A stretch of 64,000 bases of DNA. Source: JADJPG01 sp964491875. GTDB lineage: Bacteria > Verrucomicrobiota > Verrucomicrobiia > Limisphaerales > JADJPG01. Both the position numbers and the translations under genes were made by a program. Numbering within the stretch: position 1 is the first letter of the stretch; every line of letters starts with the position of its first letter. The stretch spans positions 96,743 through 160,742 of the forward strand of contig CAZBIC010000013.1 of assembly GCA_964491875.1 (NCBI GenBank), written 5' to 3'. Shown here piece by piece: positions 34,142-46,000 of this stretch. The notes below the pieces were generated by a model. It was given only the letters and a program-made list of their open reading frames with translations. It made no database searches and had not been told where the DNA came from.

Positions 34142-35188
34142 ATGAAATGCAATCCTAGCCATCCCGTCCCGTCGTCGCGGAAATCGATTCTCCGAACGGC
34201 ACTTTCAGAAGTCGCCGTGAGAAGTTCCGTCGTTCTGCCGGCGCTTATCCTCTGGACTGCATTCTCCTCGACCGGGTGCCGTAACGATCAACCCGCGGCA
34301 CAGCAGGCGCATTCGCCTGACATCGTGGCGAAGGTCGGCGAATTGACCATTTCCCCGACGGACCTGACCGAAGCTCTCGCCAAGCGGGCGAAATCACTCG
34401 GCGGCGAACCCACCGCAGCCCTCAAACAACAAGTGCTGGATGAACTCATTCGCGAGAAGGTTCTCCTGAACAAAGCCCGGGCCGCCAGCGTGGACAAGGA
34501 CCCCGATCTCATCCGGCGCTGGGAACGGATGGTCGTGGCGAAATACGAAACCGACCACAAACCGGATGCCGAGAAACAACGCGCACCGTCCACGGCTGAG
34601 GTGGAGCAGTTCTACAAAGAACACGCCGCCGAGTATCAGCGCCCGGAGCGCATTCGCGTGGGGCTGATTCTGGTCAAAGGCTCGGCGAAAGCCACCGAAG
34701 AGAAACGCGCCGAGCTGCGCGCGCGGGCTGAAAAGATTCTCACGTTCGCACAGGCGCCGGATGCGAACTTCGCTGAGCTTGCGCGGTTGCATTCCGAAGA
34801 TCGCGCGACGCGTTACAGCGGCGGCGACGGCGGCTGGATGGAGCGCGGGCAGACGCCACCGTCTTGGCCGAAGGAGCTGACGGACGCGGCGTTCACGTTG
34901 GAAACACCCAGTGCGATCGCGCCGCTCGTCGAAGCGGGCGGAAGCTTCTATGTCCTCAAGCTGATCGAACGTCAGGCCGCGGGCGTGCGACCGTTGGCCG
35001 AAGTGCGGGACCGGATTGTTCACAAGCTCAAGGAGCAGCAGCGCGTCGCGAACGAAGAACGCTTTTACGCGGAGCAAAAGGCCGGGGTGAACGTGGAGAT
35101 CAACGAATCCGCTCTTCAGGCTGTCCCACTCCCCGCACCTGCCGTGGCCAACGCTCCGGGTGCTCCACCGTCACTGCCTTCGAACTGA
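34142..35188 (+). CDS. PpiC/parvulin-type peptidyl-prolyl isomerase lipoprotein
   Basis: 348 aa from ATG 34142. A hydrophobic segment with a lipobox-like end (VLPALILWTAFSSTGC, Cys 46) predicts a lipoprotein after a long N-region. Residues about 55-145 resemble the SurA/PrsA N-terminal chaperone domain (ELTISPTDLTEALAKRAK, LDELIREKVLLNKARAA), and 150-275 the parvulin domain (ERIRVGLILVKGSAKA, FAELARLHSEDRATRYSGGDGGWMERG, FVLKLIER-like end). Such proteins assist folding of exported and outer-membrane proteins. The next gene starts 18 bp downstream and the four-gene run continues to 48402, so this isomerase probably serves the large secreted proteins that follow. The final residues are Pro/Ala-rich. 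Confidence 0.92.
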   Translation: MKCNPSHPVPSSRKSILRTALSEVAVRSSVVLPALILWTAFSSTGCRNDQPAAQQAHSPDIVAKVGELTISPTDLTEALAKRAKSLGGEPTAALKQQVLDELIREKVLLNKARAASVDKDPDLIRRWERMVVAKYETDHKPDAEKQRAPSTAEVEQFYKEHAAEYQRPERIRVGLILVKGSAKATEEKRAELRARAEKILTFAQAPDANFAELARLHSEDRATRYSGGDGGWMERGQTPPSWPKELTDAAFTLETPSAIAPLVEAGGSFYVLKLIERQAAGVRPLAEVRDRIVHKLKEQQRVANEERFYAEQKAGVNVEINESALQAVPLPAPAVANAPGAPPSLPSN

Positions 35189-35206
35189 TTCTCCGAGTTA
35201 CACACC

Positions 35207-37018
35207 ATGAAAACATCAACCCTGCTGTTCCACTGTCGAATTGCGGTTGCCGCACTCGGCCTGCTTCTGGCGACGCTGCCCGCGCGCGCGGCGTTCACCA
35301 TGAACCAGACGTTCAACCTCCGCGCCGGATGGAACGCCATCTGGCTCGAAGTGGAACCCGTGAACCAGGACATCAACGTCGTTTTCCAAGGCATCCCGGT
35401 CGAAAGCGTGTGGACGTTTGCGTCCGTGGTTTCGTCCGTGGATTTCATTCAGGACACCGCCGAGCCGGTCTGGAATCGCGACCGCTGGCTGGTCCACGTG
35501 CCGACCAATCAGGTCTCGTCGCTGAACAACAATTTATTCAAAGCGCTCGGCAATCGCGCCTACCTCGTGAAGGTCAGCGCGCCGGCCACGCTCAACGTTT
35601 CCGGCGAGCCGAAGCTGCGTTTCCCCGCGTGGGCACCGGACGCCTACAACTTCCGTGGCTTCCCGGTTGACCCGAACGCGCTGCCGACCTTCGCCAACTT
35701 CTTCCGCTTCTCGCCCGCGCACTACAACATCGCGCAACAACGGCTCCAGAAAATCTATCAGCTCAACGACGCCGGTCAGTGGACGCTCGTGAGCCCATCC
35801 GACCGCATGAAGCATGGAGAGGCGTATTGGGTTTACACTTCTGGCGTCTCGGACTTCATCGCGCCGCTCGGAGTTTCCGTGGACTTCGGCAACGGTCTCG
35901 AGTTCAGCTCCGCGGTGACGGACTCGACGCTACACTTGCAGAACGTCGGCACCACCGTTCGGACCGTCACGGTGACCGACATTGGCCCGGGCAGTTCGCT
36001 GACGTATCAACTCAACACCACGCCGCCGAGTTGGAGCACCCTGCCGCGGCCCTTCACCCAAACACTTGGCGCAAACAGTTCCTACAATCTGTTGCTCGCG
36101 GCGAACTTCGCGAACACCAGCACGACGCTTTACGAAACGATCGTTCGCGTTACCGACGGTCAGGGCACGATGTTCAACATTCCCGTGGATATTGGCCGCA
36201 CGCCGCTGGGCACCACCGGCACCGCCGCGCAACGCGAAGCCGCCGGGCGCGCGGGTCTATGGGTTGGCACGGCTACGATCAATGGTGTCAGTGAAGTTCA
36301 CGCCGGATCGCTGGTGACAAACATCGCCACGAATGCCGTCGCCGGCGCCATCACGCGCGAAGTCACACGGCTCGGTGCGGGCAACAATCCCACGCCGACA
36401 CGTTCCGAATTCAGCCTGCGTCTGCTGCTGCACATCGATACGAACGGCACGGTGCGCCTGCTCAAGGACGTGGTGCAGATGTGGCAGGAAGCGACCTACA
36501 ACTTCGACGAACTCGGTCGTCGCGTGCAGCAGACGCCGGGACGTTACGTGCTGCTGACCGATGAGCGGCTCATTCCGCAATACAAGGGCGCCGCACTGCG
36601 CGATGGCGAGATGGTCGGACGCCGCTTGAGCACGGCGGACTTCCCCTTCCCCAGCACGCCAGCGAACAACTTCCTGCCGCTGACCGGCACCTTCGCCATC
36701 AACAACACGGTGATCGGTTCCTACACGCTCGGCGCGGACGACCCGGTGAATCCCTTCAAGCACAAGTATCATCCGGACCACGACAATTTGGACGCCACAT
36801 TCACGAGCTTCCGCGGCGAGGCGTATGAATTCTCGCGCTCGTTCCAGATGACCTTCACGCCCACGAACACCGTCGGCGTGACCCAGTCCGACTACGGCTA
36901 CACGAGCTTGAGCGGAATCTATCGCGAGACGGTGCGCGGTCTGCACCGGACGGACATCGTGGCCAGCGGGCCGTTTCAATTGCGTCGCGTGATCAGCACG
37001 CCGGTGCTCAACCAATAA
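35207..37018 (+). CDS. Secreted beta-rich protein of the PpiC operon
   Basis: 603 aa with a signal peptide (LGLLLATLPARAAF). No family recognised with certainty. Residues about 30-215 carry a GWN-type module (FNLRAGWNAIWLEVEP, and KHGEAYWVYTSG), seen in surface proteins of other bacteria. About 220-345 resembles an Ig-like or ASPM-type beta domain (HLQNVGTTVRTVTVTDI). The C-terminal 260 residues share RAGLWVGTATINGVSEV, FSLRLLLHIDTNGTVRLLKDV and VGVTQSDYGYTSLSGIYRETV, a conserved-looking block with no catalytic signature. It sits 18 bp after the PpiC gene and 19 bp before the giant gene. A role as a structural or carrier partner of the giant protein is inferred only from context. Confidence 0.88.
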   Translation: MKTSTLLFHCRIAVAALGLLLATLPARAAFTMNQTFNLRAGWNAIWLEVEPVNQDINVVFQGIPVESVWTFASVVSSVDFIQDTAEPVWNRDRWLVHVPTNQVSSLNNNLFKALGNRAYLVKVSAPATLNVSGEPKLRFPAWAPDAYNFRGFPVDPNALPTFANFFRFSPAHYNIAQQRLQKIYQLNDAGQWTLVSPSDRMKHGEAYWVYTSGVSDFIAPLGVSVDFGNGLEFSSAVTDSTLHLQNVGTTVRTVTVTDIGPGSSLTYQLNTTPPSWSTLPRPFTQTLGANSSYNLLLAANFANTSTTLYETIVRVTDGQGTMFNIPVDIGRTPLGTTGTAAQREAAGRAGLWVGTATINGVSEVHAGSLVTNIATNAVAGAITREVTRLGAGNNPTPTRSEFSLRLLLHIDTNGTVRLLKDVVQMWQEATYNFDELGRRVQQTPGRYVLLTDERLIPQYKGAALRDGEMVGRRLSTADFPFPSTPANNFLPLTGTFAINNTVIGSYTLGADDPVNPFKHKYHPDHDNLDATFTSFRGEAYEFSRSFQMTFTPTNTVGVTQSDYGYTSLSGIYRETVRGLHRTDIVASGPFQLRRVISTPVLNQ

Positions 37019-37025
37019 TTTTCTC

Positions 37026-37031
37026 AGGAGG
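37026..37031 (+). promoter_or_regulatory. Strong ribosome-binding site of the giant gene
   Basis: AGGAGG, a perfect Shine-Dalgarno core, lies 6 nt before ATG 37038. It fixes the start of the 3464-residue protein and is stronger than the sites seen for most other genes in the window. Confidence 0.85.
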
Positions 37032-37037
37032 AAACCT

Positions 37038-40000
37038 ATGAACGTATTGCAAATGATTTCACGCGCCGGCCGGAACATAATCGGAGCCGCGGTCCTCGCG
37101 CTCGGCCTGCTCCTCGGGATGTCCGCGAACACGTCTGCCCAGGGGTTCTCCGGGCGAGTGGTCTACCGCGATGGTGTTACAGATTACGGCGTTCCTGGGG
37201 TTGCGGTGTCGTGGGCACTGAGTCCCGTGATGGGGACGACGTTGAGCGGACAATACCCTGGTTCGACCGTGTCCGATGCGAATGGAAATTTTTCGTCCTC
37301 GTTCGCCGCCGTCTCGGCGCCACCTGGCGCCCCGCTGCAATGGAGGTTCACCTTTACCAAGCCGAACCACAGGTTTGACACCTTTGCCGATGTCTCGGTC
37401 AACGGCTCCGTGAACACTGTACTCCTGCCGGCGAGAGTGCTGAGCGGCACCGTCACGGGTCAGATCCTGTCGGGTACCTTTGGGCTTCCGGGCGCAACGA
37501 TTTTTCCCGGGACCGCGATCACGCTGTCAGCCGCGCAATTCTACAACATCCCGGACAATGGCGGCGTGGAATCGCCGCGGGGAGTGGAGTGGCCAGGCTT
37601 CATTGCGTCCGTAGCCTATGTGCGGCCGATGATCACCCATCCCCGGGCCGGAGATTTGGAAATCACCCTGATTCACCCGGACGGGACTCGAGTCCGGTTG
37701 CGTAACGCGAACAGCGAGTCTGGCGCTTACAGCAATCCTTTCTACTCGATCGGCACCACCGCGGGCGATCTCAACGCCTTCAACGGAAAGTCGCCGACGG
37801 GCAACTGGAGATTGGAGATCAGGGATCGTACCGGCGGCAATGTCGGCCGACTGGATTCGTGGTCGCTGTCCCTCAACATGGCCCCGGTGGTGACAGACGT
37901 GAACGGCAACTTCAATGCCGGCATCCTGGAGCGAGGCAATCGTCCCACCATCACGCATCCCGCGGTGGTGAGCTTCACGCCGTCGCCCGCGGATCTGTTC
38001 CCCGGTGTGCCCGCCGTTATTCGGGTGAACCAAGCCACCGTTCTCGGCTCAGTCGCCATTTCGAACTCCACTTCGATCGCCTTTGACCCAGTCCGGAAAG
38101 CCGCCGCCTATGGCAGGATCAAGATCAACGTTCAGCAACCGCCCGGCAACACCAGCGATGCTTCGTGGGCGGTCGCAGATCCAAATTCCGGTGCCTACGA
38201 CCTGTCCTTGCGAACGCTCAATGGCTCCGGGTTCACGCAGCGCCTCCTGTCCGGCGTCAGCAACGCGACCGTCATTCCCAGCGGCCTCGGCATGACCTTT
38301 TCACCCGCTTCCATCACGACTTACCCGGGCGCGACGAACATCAATTTTGCCCTCGTGGCTTCCCCTCCCGTGATCGAGCTCCAACCAACGATCACCATGG
38401 ATGAGGACCAGACGTTTTACGGAACGCTATCCGCCTACGACATTGAGCAGGAGCCGGGAGCGATCTCCGTCACCGCCACGTCAGACAACCCGCAGCTGAT
38501 CGGCGGCTCAGGAATTCTGGTGGGCACCTCCCTGAATTTCACAGGTCTGCGTCCGCTCGTGCTTACGCCCATCCCAAATCAATACGGCACCGCCAACATT
38601 ACCGTAATCGCCAGCGACGGAACCCTCCGCACGACCAACTCGTTCGTGCTCGTCGTGAATCCCGTGGCGGACACGCCAACCGCGGGCATGGCGGGCGCGC
38701 TGAACTTGAACGGTGTGGACGGTTACGTGGCCGTTTCGCCTGGTTCGGTGATTCCGACCTCTGGTGATTTCACGGTGGAAGCGTGGGCTTACCTGAATCC
38801 GGGCACTACGGGAAATCGTGAGATTCTTTCCCAAGGAACCGGCGGCAATGCCTTCTACATCGGCATGGGCAACGGAGTCGTGCGCGCCGGCGACACCTGG
38901 CAGAACCCCGCCAACATTCCGTTCCCGATCGGCGTCTGGACGCACTTCGCCGTTGTGAAATCCGGCAGTAGCGCATTCCTCTACACCAACGGCGTTCTGG
39001 TTGCATCCATCGGCTCCGGTGTCGTCAACCCCGCCGCCAGCGAGTTCCGCATCGGCCGCCAATACGGCGGCTTTGGCGAAAACTGGGCCGGTCGCATCGA
39101 CGAAGCTCGCGTGTGGACCACCGCGCGCACCGCGAGCGACATCCGCCGCACGATGACCGTACCGCTCGCCGGCAACGAACCCGGCCTGCGCGCTTACTAC
39201 CGCTTCGAGGAAGCCTCGGGAATCATCGCCTACGACTCCGCATCGAACGTCGGCACGCAGGGCGGCCCGGAGGACGGCTACCTGACAGGAGGCGCCTCCT
39301 GGGGCAACAACAACGGCATCAACGGCGGTCAGGGCATCCATCGCTACACGGTTGATGAAGACACCGCGACGCCACTTTACCTCGTCGGCCAGGACGTGGA
39401 CGGCCGCCCAATCAACACCAATCTCACTTACACCCTCGATGCGCCTCCCCTGCACGGCACCGTGAGCCGCAGCAGCGGGTTGATCGGCGTCAGCGGCGAG
39501 AACCCGACCATCTACCTCCCGGCGACGAATTACATCGGGCCGGACATCATCAAATACACCGTTACCGACAGCACCGGGCTGAGGCGGGGCGCGACCATCG
39601 AAATCAACGTCGCCAACGTGAACGACCTCCCGACCATCAGCGCGATTCCCGACCAGCTCATCATCGAGGACACCACCAACACGATCGCATTCGTCGTCAA
39701 TGATTCGGACGCCAATCAGGTGAAAGCCGACCTCGCGGTCAGCGTCGTCTTCGAGTCCGGCGGCACGGTCCCGATCCTGACGAATTGGGTCACCACGGCC
39801 AACGGCACCAATCGCACGCTTCGCATCGTCCCGGTCCCGGGCGAGATCGGCAACGTCCTCATCACCGTGTCCGTGCGTGACACTCCGGGAGATTCTGCCA
39901 GCTCGACCTTCGAGCTGTCGGTTATCCCAAAGCCGGCCTACGCGGTGCGCGACATCGGCACGCTGCCCGGCTGGTCCACCAGCTTCGGCATGGCAATCAA

Positions 40001-43000
40001 TGAACAGGGTCAGGTCGCCGGCTACGCGAGCCGCAACTCCAGCGCGGACGGACGCGCCTTCCGCTTTAATGGCATTCTCGACGGCAGTACGCTCACCGAT
40101 CTCGGTGCGGCCAATGGCTCCGCGAGCTACGCCTACGGCATTAACAACGCTGGCGAAATCACCGGCTCGGTGATCGAAAGCGGCGTGTTACCGCAAGCCT
40201 TTGTCTATCGCAACGGCACCTTCACCAAGCTCGGCTTCCCGCAGGTCGGCAATCGCTCCGAAGGCCGCAGCATCAATTCGCTCGGCCAGATCGTGGGCTT
40301 CGGAAATGTCACGGCCAACGGCGTCAATCGCGCGTTGATCTACACCAACGGGGTCTGGGGCGTCCTCCCATTATTCGGTCCGCAAAGCATCGCCGAGGAA
40401 GGATACGGCATCAACGACACAGGCCAGATTGCCGGTAATACTTCTCAATCATCACCCGCTGGTCCGGTTCTCCGCGCAATGTTCCGTGGTAATCCGTTCG
40501 GCTGGATCTTCACCAACCTCGGGACCAACAGTTTCGCCAACGCTATTAATAGTGACGGTATCGTCGTCGGAGGATCGACTTACAGCCAGGACGGTATTAC
40601 CCGGGCGTTCCGTTGGGCGGCGAGAGCGGACCAGCAGGTCAATCCAGTCTTAATCGGCGGACTCATCCCCAACGGCTCCAGCGTTGCGTATGGCATCAAC
40701 AGGTTTCGACAAACGGTTGGATCGGCTCAAAACGCCGCCGGCACGCCGCGCGCATTCATCCATAGCGCGGAACAGATGTATGACATGAACGATCTGCTCC
40801 CGCCCGATTCGCAATGGCAGCTCGACGAAGCCCGCGCCATCAACAGCGACGGGTGGATCACCGGCACCGGCCGCACCAACGGCCAGACGCGCGCCTTCAT
40901 CGCGATCCCCGCTTGGGTCATCGGCCGCAAGATTGCGCGCCCGCTCGGCGCCACCGCGCTTGTCCCGCCAGAGATTGAGTTGCTTGAACGCAGCAGCAAT
41001 TTCGACACGGAACAAAATGCATTCTACTGGAGCCAGGTCGAAGGTCGCCTCTACGCCATCCGCCCCGTCACCGCGCGCCTTCGCTGGCGGCTCGATTCTA
41101 ATCCGGGAAACACGAACCGCGTTGTCTCCGTCGGCCAGAACATCTGGCCGCGCAATCCCACCGTCCACGTCGCGAACACGCCGAGCGAAGTCCAGCCCCA
41201 GGGCGTCGAGCTGCCGCACAGCTACCGCGAGCTGCAATACACGACTGCAGCCGGGGCGGCCATAGACCCGAGCGCGGCGATCTTCAATGCCTCGGGCATC
41301 GGCTACTCCGTCTTGCGCTACGTGAAGTCCGACGGCCAGTCGCCCAACGAAGCGATTCACTTCCCGGCGTTCGATGTCGTCCGCACCGTGCTCTGGGACG
41401 ACACTCGTTACCTCGATGACAACAAGCCCGCGTTCGTCGGCGACACGCTCGCCTATCCCGGCCACTTCGATTATCTCGACCGCCAGGGTCACGTCTTCTT
41501 CCCGAACGCCTTCTACGACGGCGCTGGCGCGGACCGTGCCTACGATCGCCCGACGCGCTTCGGTTCGATCATCCCCGTCAACGTGCCGAACGCGACGACC
41601 GCTGCGACGACGAACCAGCTCGTCGTCGTCTGGTATCGCACGAACCGCCTCGGCGTCGCGTGGTCCGGGCTGCCAGTCCGTTACGCGGTCGAATGGCCGG
41701 TCAACACCACCAACATCATCAGCATCGCGAACGGACTTGGCTCCGGTCCGCTCGAAGACGCGCTGCATCCGAACAAGAAGGTTTACGTCCAGCCAGACCC
41801 ATATCTCTCTGGCTACAACCCGAACGAAGAACACGCGCTCATCGGCCCTTCGTCTTCCGGCGAAGCTCTCTACGCGCTGCGCAACGACCTCAACGCTGGC
41901 CTGAATCATTCCGAGCCTTATGCGCTCCTGAAATTCCGCAACCCGGGCAACGGCAAGTGGGCGATGCGCACCTACAAAGTCATCTTCGAGGGCGACCCGA
42001 CCTTCGATGGCGTCGCCGGCAACGCCGTGCAGCCACCGCTGCCCATCAGCCTGATGATGCCGCAGTGCGACAACTCACGAATCCTCCGCGGGCCCGGATG
42101 GAAGAATCACTTGGGAACGATCTTCGCCAAATCCGCCGGGCTCTACGGCGAGCATGCCGAGGTGGCTGTCCACTGGTGGTATCAACTCCAGACGGGCTTT
42201 TATTATCCCGCGGATGGCGCGCGTGAGGGCAATTGCGTTGCTTGGCGGGCTGCGTTGACCACGTCGAGCCGAAACATCGAAGCCATCTACGACATCCGCT
42301 GGCCAGATGATCCGCCGATTCTAAACATTGGCGAAAGCCTGCTTACACCGAAGCGCGGCCTGCCCGGCGTGAAGGACTGGGCCGACGCGAGCATCATCTA
42401 CGACGACATCGACCCCGCAGACACGAACCGAATCTACGCGCTCGCGCGGTTCTACGATCCGCTCACGCCGCGCACCATTACGCTCAAGCCCGGCTTTAGC
42501 ATTCCCGTCGAGATCAAGCAGGAGCTGGTCATCGACAAGGTGTACTTCACCGACCTGCCCTACCACCTCAAGCGCCGCCTGACCTACAACCCACAGACGC
42601 GTAAGCTGACATTCGCGGGCGTCTACGACACGAGCGCTGAGTTCGGCGGAGTGGACAACCCGCTCCTGCTGCCCAACGTGATGAGCCCGCGCGAACTCGA
42701 TCGCATCAAGGCCCTCGCCAACGACTCCACATGGAACGGCCAGATCAAGGAACTCTTCGAGCTGACCCGCAATCCGAACCGCGTCGATCTGTCGCCGAGG
42801 AACGGTCAGCCTGATGCGGCCCTGCGTTTGGGCCTGACGATGAGCGGCACCGACGTGGTGCTCGAAAAATTCGGCGCCGGACCAAAGGCACTCACCGCCG
42901 GGCTCGGTGGAATCCCGCCGGCGGAACCGCGCCCGTTACAGGCGTTAAACTTCAGCGGAACAACGAACCGCGTCTCCTTGAGCAGCTTCAGCGCGCTCGT

Positions 43001-46000
43001 AGGCGATTTCACCATCAGCTTCTGGGCGCAAGTCGCCGCGAACAACACCGGCGCGCTCATCACCAACTCCGTGGCCAACGGCGGTTCGTTTCACTTCGTG
43101 CCGCAGCCGGGTGCCAACCGCTTTGTCGTCAGCGATCGCACGAATGCCGGTCCTCCGGGAATCGTCGCCAACGCCTTCGACACGGGCTGGCACCACTACG
43201 CGTTGGTGCGCGAGTTCACCAACCTCACCGTCCTCGTCGACGGTGTGCCCGTCGGCAACACCCGCGCCTACGGCCTCGCGGACACGGCTGGCTTCCGCAT
43301 TGGCGAAGGTTTCCGCGGCCAACTCGACGAATTTCAGATTCGCAACGTGGCGCTGACCCCGGCGGATATCCGCCGCACGATGCGCAAGCAACTCAATGGC
43401 CGGGAGGCGGGCCTGATCGCCTACTTCCGGTTCGACGAAGGAAGCGGCACCACCGTCACGTCCGAAACCATCAGCAGGCTCCCCGGCGAATTCGCTGCCG
43501 GCGCGGGCATCACTTGGGTGGACTCCACCGCGCCCGCCGCCATCCCGCCGCGCTTCATCACGCTGGCGGAAAACAACGACGCGAATCGTCCCGAGCTCCT
43601 GACGGATCTGCACGTCATTCGCATCGATGAAGGCCCGCCCCTCGGCGACCTCAAGGTGTTGCCCTCCGACAACGTCTTCGATGAACGCATCACCATGCGT
43701 CACAGCAGCGACTTTGGCGGTGCGCCGGAGCTGATGCAGTTCGAGTGGTATTACCATCCCGACACGGGCGGCGAAGTGGCGACCGATCTGCCCGTGGTAG
43801 ATGGCGCCGGCAACATCATTGATCCGCGCGGCTGGTTCATTTACTCGGTCGAGGACTTCGGCCAGGGCTTCAACGACATCACCATCGGCGAAGGCCCGCG
43901 CAACGGACTGCTCACGATGTCCGACAACTGGTTCATCTGCCGGTATCGCGGCTACAACATCGACGGCTCCACGAACTGGAGCGACTGGGTCGGCCAACCG
44001 GGCGGCGGTCGCGCGCAACTGGCGGAAGGCTGGATCAAACGCGTGATCGACGGACTCAATCCGTTCGAGCAACGCTCGGACAGCTTCCACTCCACCGAGA
44101 CCTCGACCCTCGTCAACATGCTCACGCAGGCCGGTCGCCGTTACGAAGGCCCGGTGGCGTTCAATCCGGACCCGAACTACCTGAACAACGTCGGCCTCAT
44201 CGAGGCCTACACCACCGTGCTCGAGCGCGGCAAGTCGCTCAGCATCGAGGGCACCCCGCCGGTGAATTACGAACCGGCCAACACTTCGCTGCTGCTTATC
44301 GGCGGTCGCATCGCGGACTTCTACATGATGCTCGGCAACGAAGCGTACGCCGATTCGACCGATCCGACGATTGGCTTCGCCACGGACGGCACGGGCGGCA
44401 CGGATTACGGTGTGTTCGCCTCGTCCGTCTTCGCCTTCCAGAACCAGCTTGACTCGTTGCTCGAAGAGGAACTTGTGCTCCTGCGTGGTCGCGATGACTC
44501 AGCGGCGAGCGTCCGCATCGGGCCCGTTTACAACCGCCTTTTCTGGAACTTCACGCGCGGCGACGGCGAGCTCGCCTACGCGCAGAGCTACAACATCATC
44601 GATGTGAACTTTGATGGCTTCGTGAACATCAACGACGCGTCGACGATGTTCCCGCAAGGTCACGGCGACGCTTGGGGCCACTACCTCACGGCGACGAAGT
44701 CCTATTACGATCTACTCCGCAACACGAACTACACCTGGGTGCCGCGCGCGGAATCTGTGCGACTCGGCGCTGCTGTCGTGTCGGTTGATTACCTCGATGA
44801 ACGCAAGTTCGCCCGCGCCGCCGCCGCCAAGGCCAAGGTCGGCGCGGAGACGGTGAACCTTACCTACCGCCAGACCTACGTGGACGATCCGTCCGGTCAG
44901 TTCCAAGGCTACAAGGACACCGATGCAGACCGCGCCTGGGGCCTCTTCGAATGGGCCCAACGCACGCGCCAGGCTGCCTACGTGGACTGGCTGATGGCGA
45001 ACACGATTCTCCCGGCGCAGGACCCGGACCCGACCCATTCGGGCATCACCAAGATTGACCGCACCACCGTGGTTGAGATTGCCGAGATCGCCGCCAACGC
45101 GGACGAGATTCAGGCGCAGCTCGACAAGGCGGATCGCGGCCTCAATCCGCTCGGCCTCGGCAAGGGCGTGGTGCCGTTCGACGTGGATCCCTTCTTCCTC
45201 GACATCGGTTCCGGCACGCAGAGCCGGACGCACTTCGATCAGATCTACGAGCGTGCGGAGACCGCGATGAACAACGCGATGAACGCGTTCAACAACGCCA
45301 GCCAGCTCACCACGGCCCTGCGCCGCCAGCAGGATTCCGACACGGAGTTCGCGCGCACGATCCAGGAACAGGAACGCGACTACAAGAGCCGGCTCATCGA
45401 GATCTTCGGCTACCCGTATGCCGGCGACATCGGGCCGGGCAAAACCTATCCGTCCGAATACGACGGGCCGGATCTGTATCACTACATGTATGCGAACGCG
45501 ACGGAGCTCATCTCGTCGAGCACCGGCACCAGCCGAAGTTTCACGAATGCTTACTCCGCGTTCGAAGGTGATTACGGCAGCTTCGGCTTCTACTTCCCCG
45601 GCGACACCAGCAGCCGCGCCTTGAGCGACAGCGTGCTCCGTGTGGCCTACCCCAAGACCGCCGCGAACTACAGCCTGCTCGCGCCCGCCTCGTGGGGACA
45701 ACGTCGTGCGCCCGGCGAATTGCAGCTCGCGCTCTCGGATCTCCTGCAGGCGGACGCGTCGCTGCGCATCAGCCTTGCGAACTACGACGCGTTGATTAAC
45801 CAGATCGAGGACGCCGTGGACCTGCTCGATGCGCAATATGCGTTGAGCAATGCGGTGGTCACGGCGTTGAGCGATCAGCAAACCGAGGTTGAGGACGTCA
45901 ACGACACCATCCGGAACTATCGGATTACGAGCATTGCCATGCGCCGCGCCGGGTCCGCCGCCCGTAGTCTTGCAGAGCTTTCCGAATCCGCAGTAGGAGC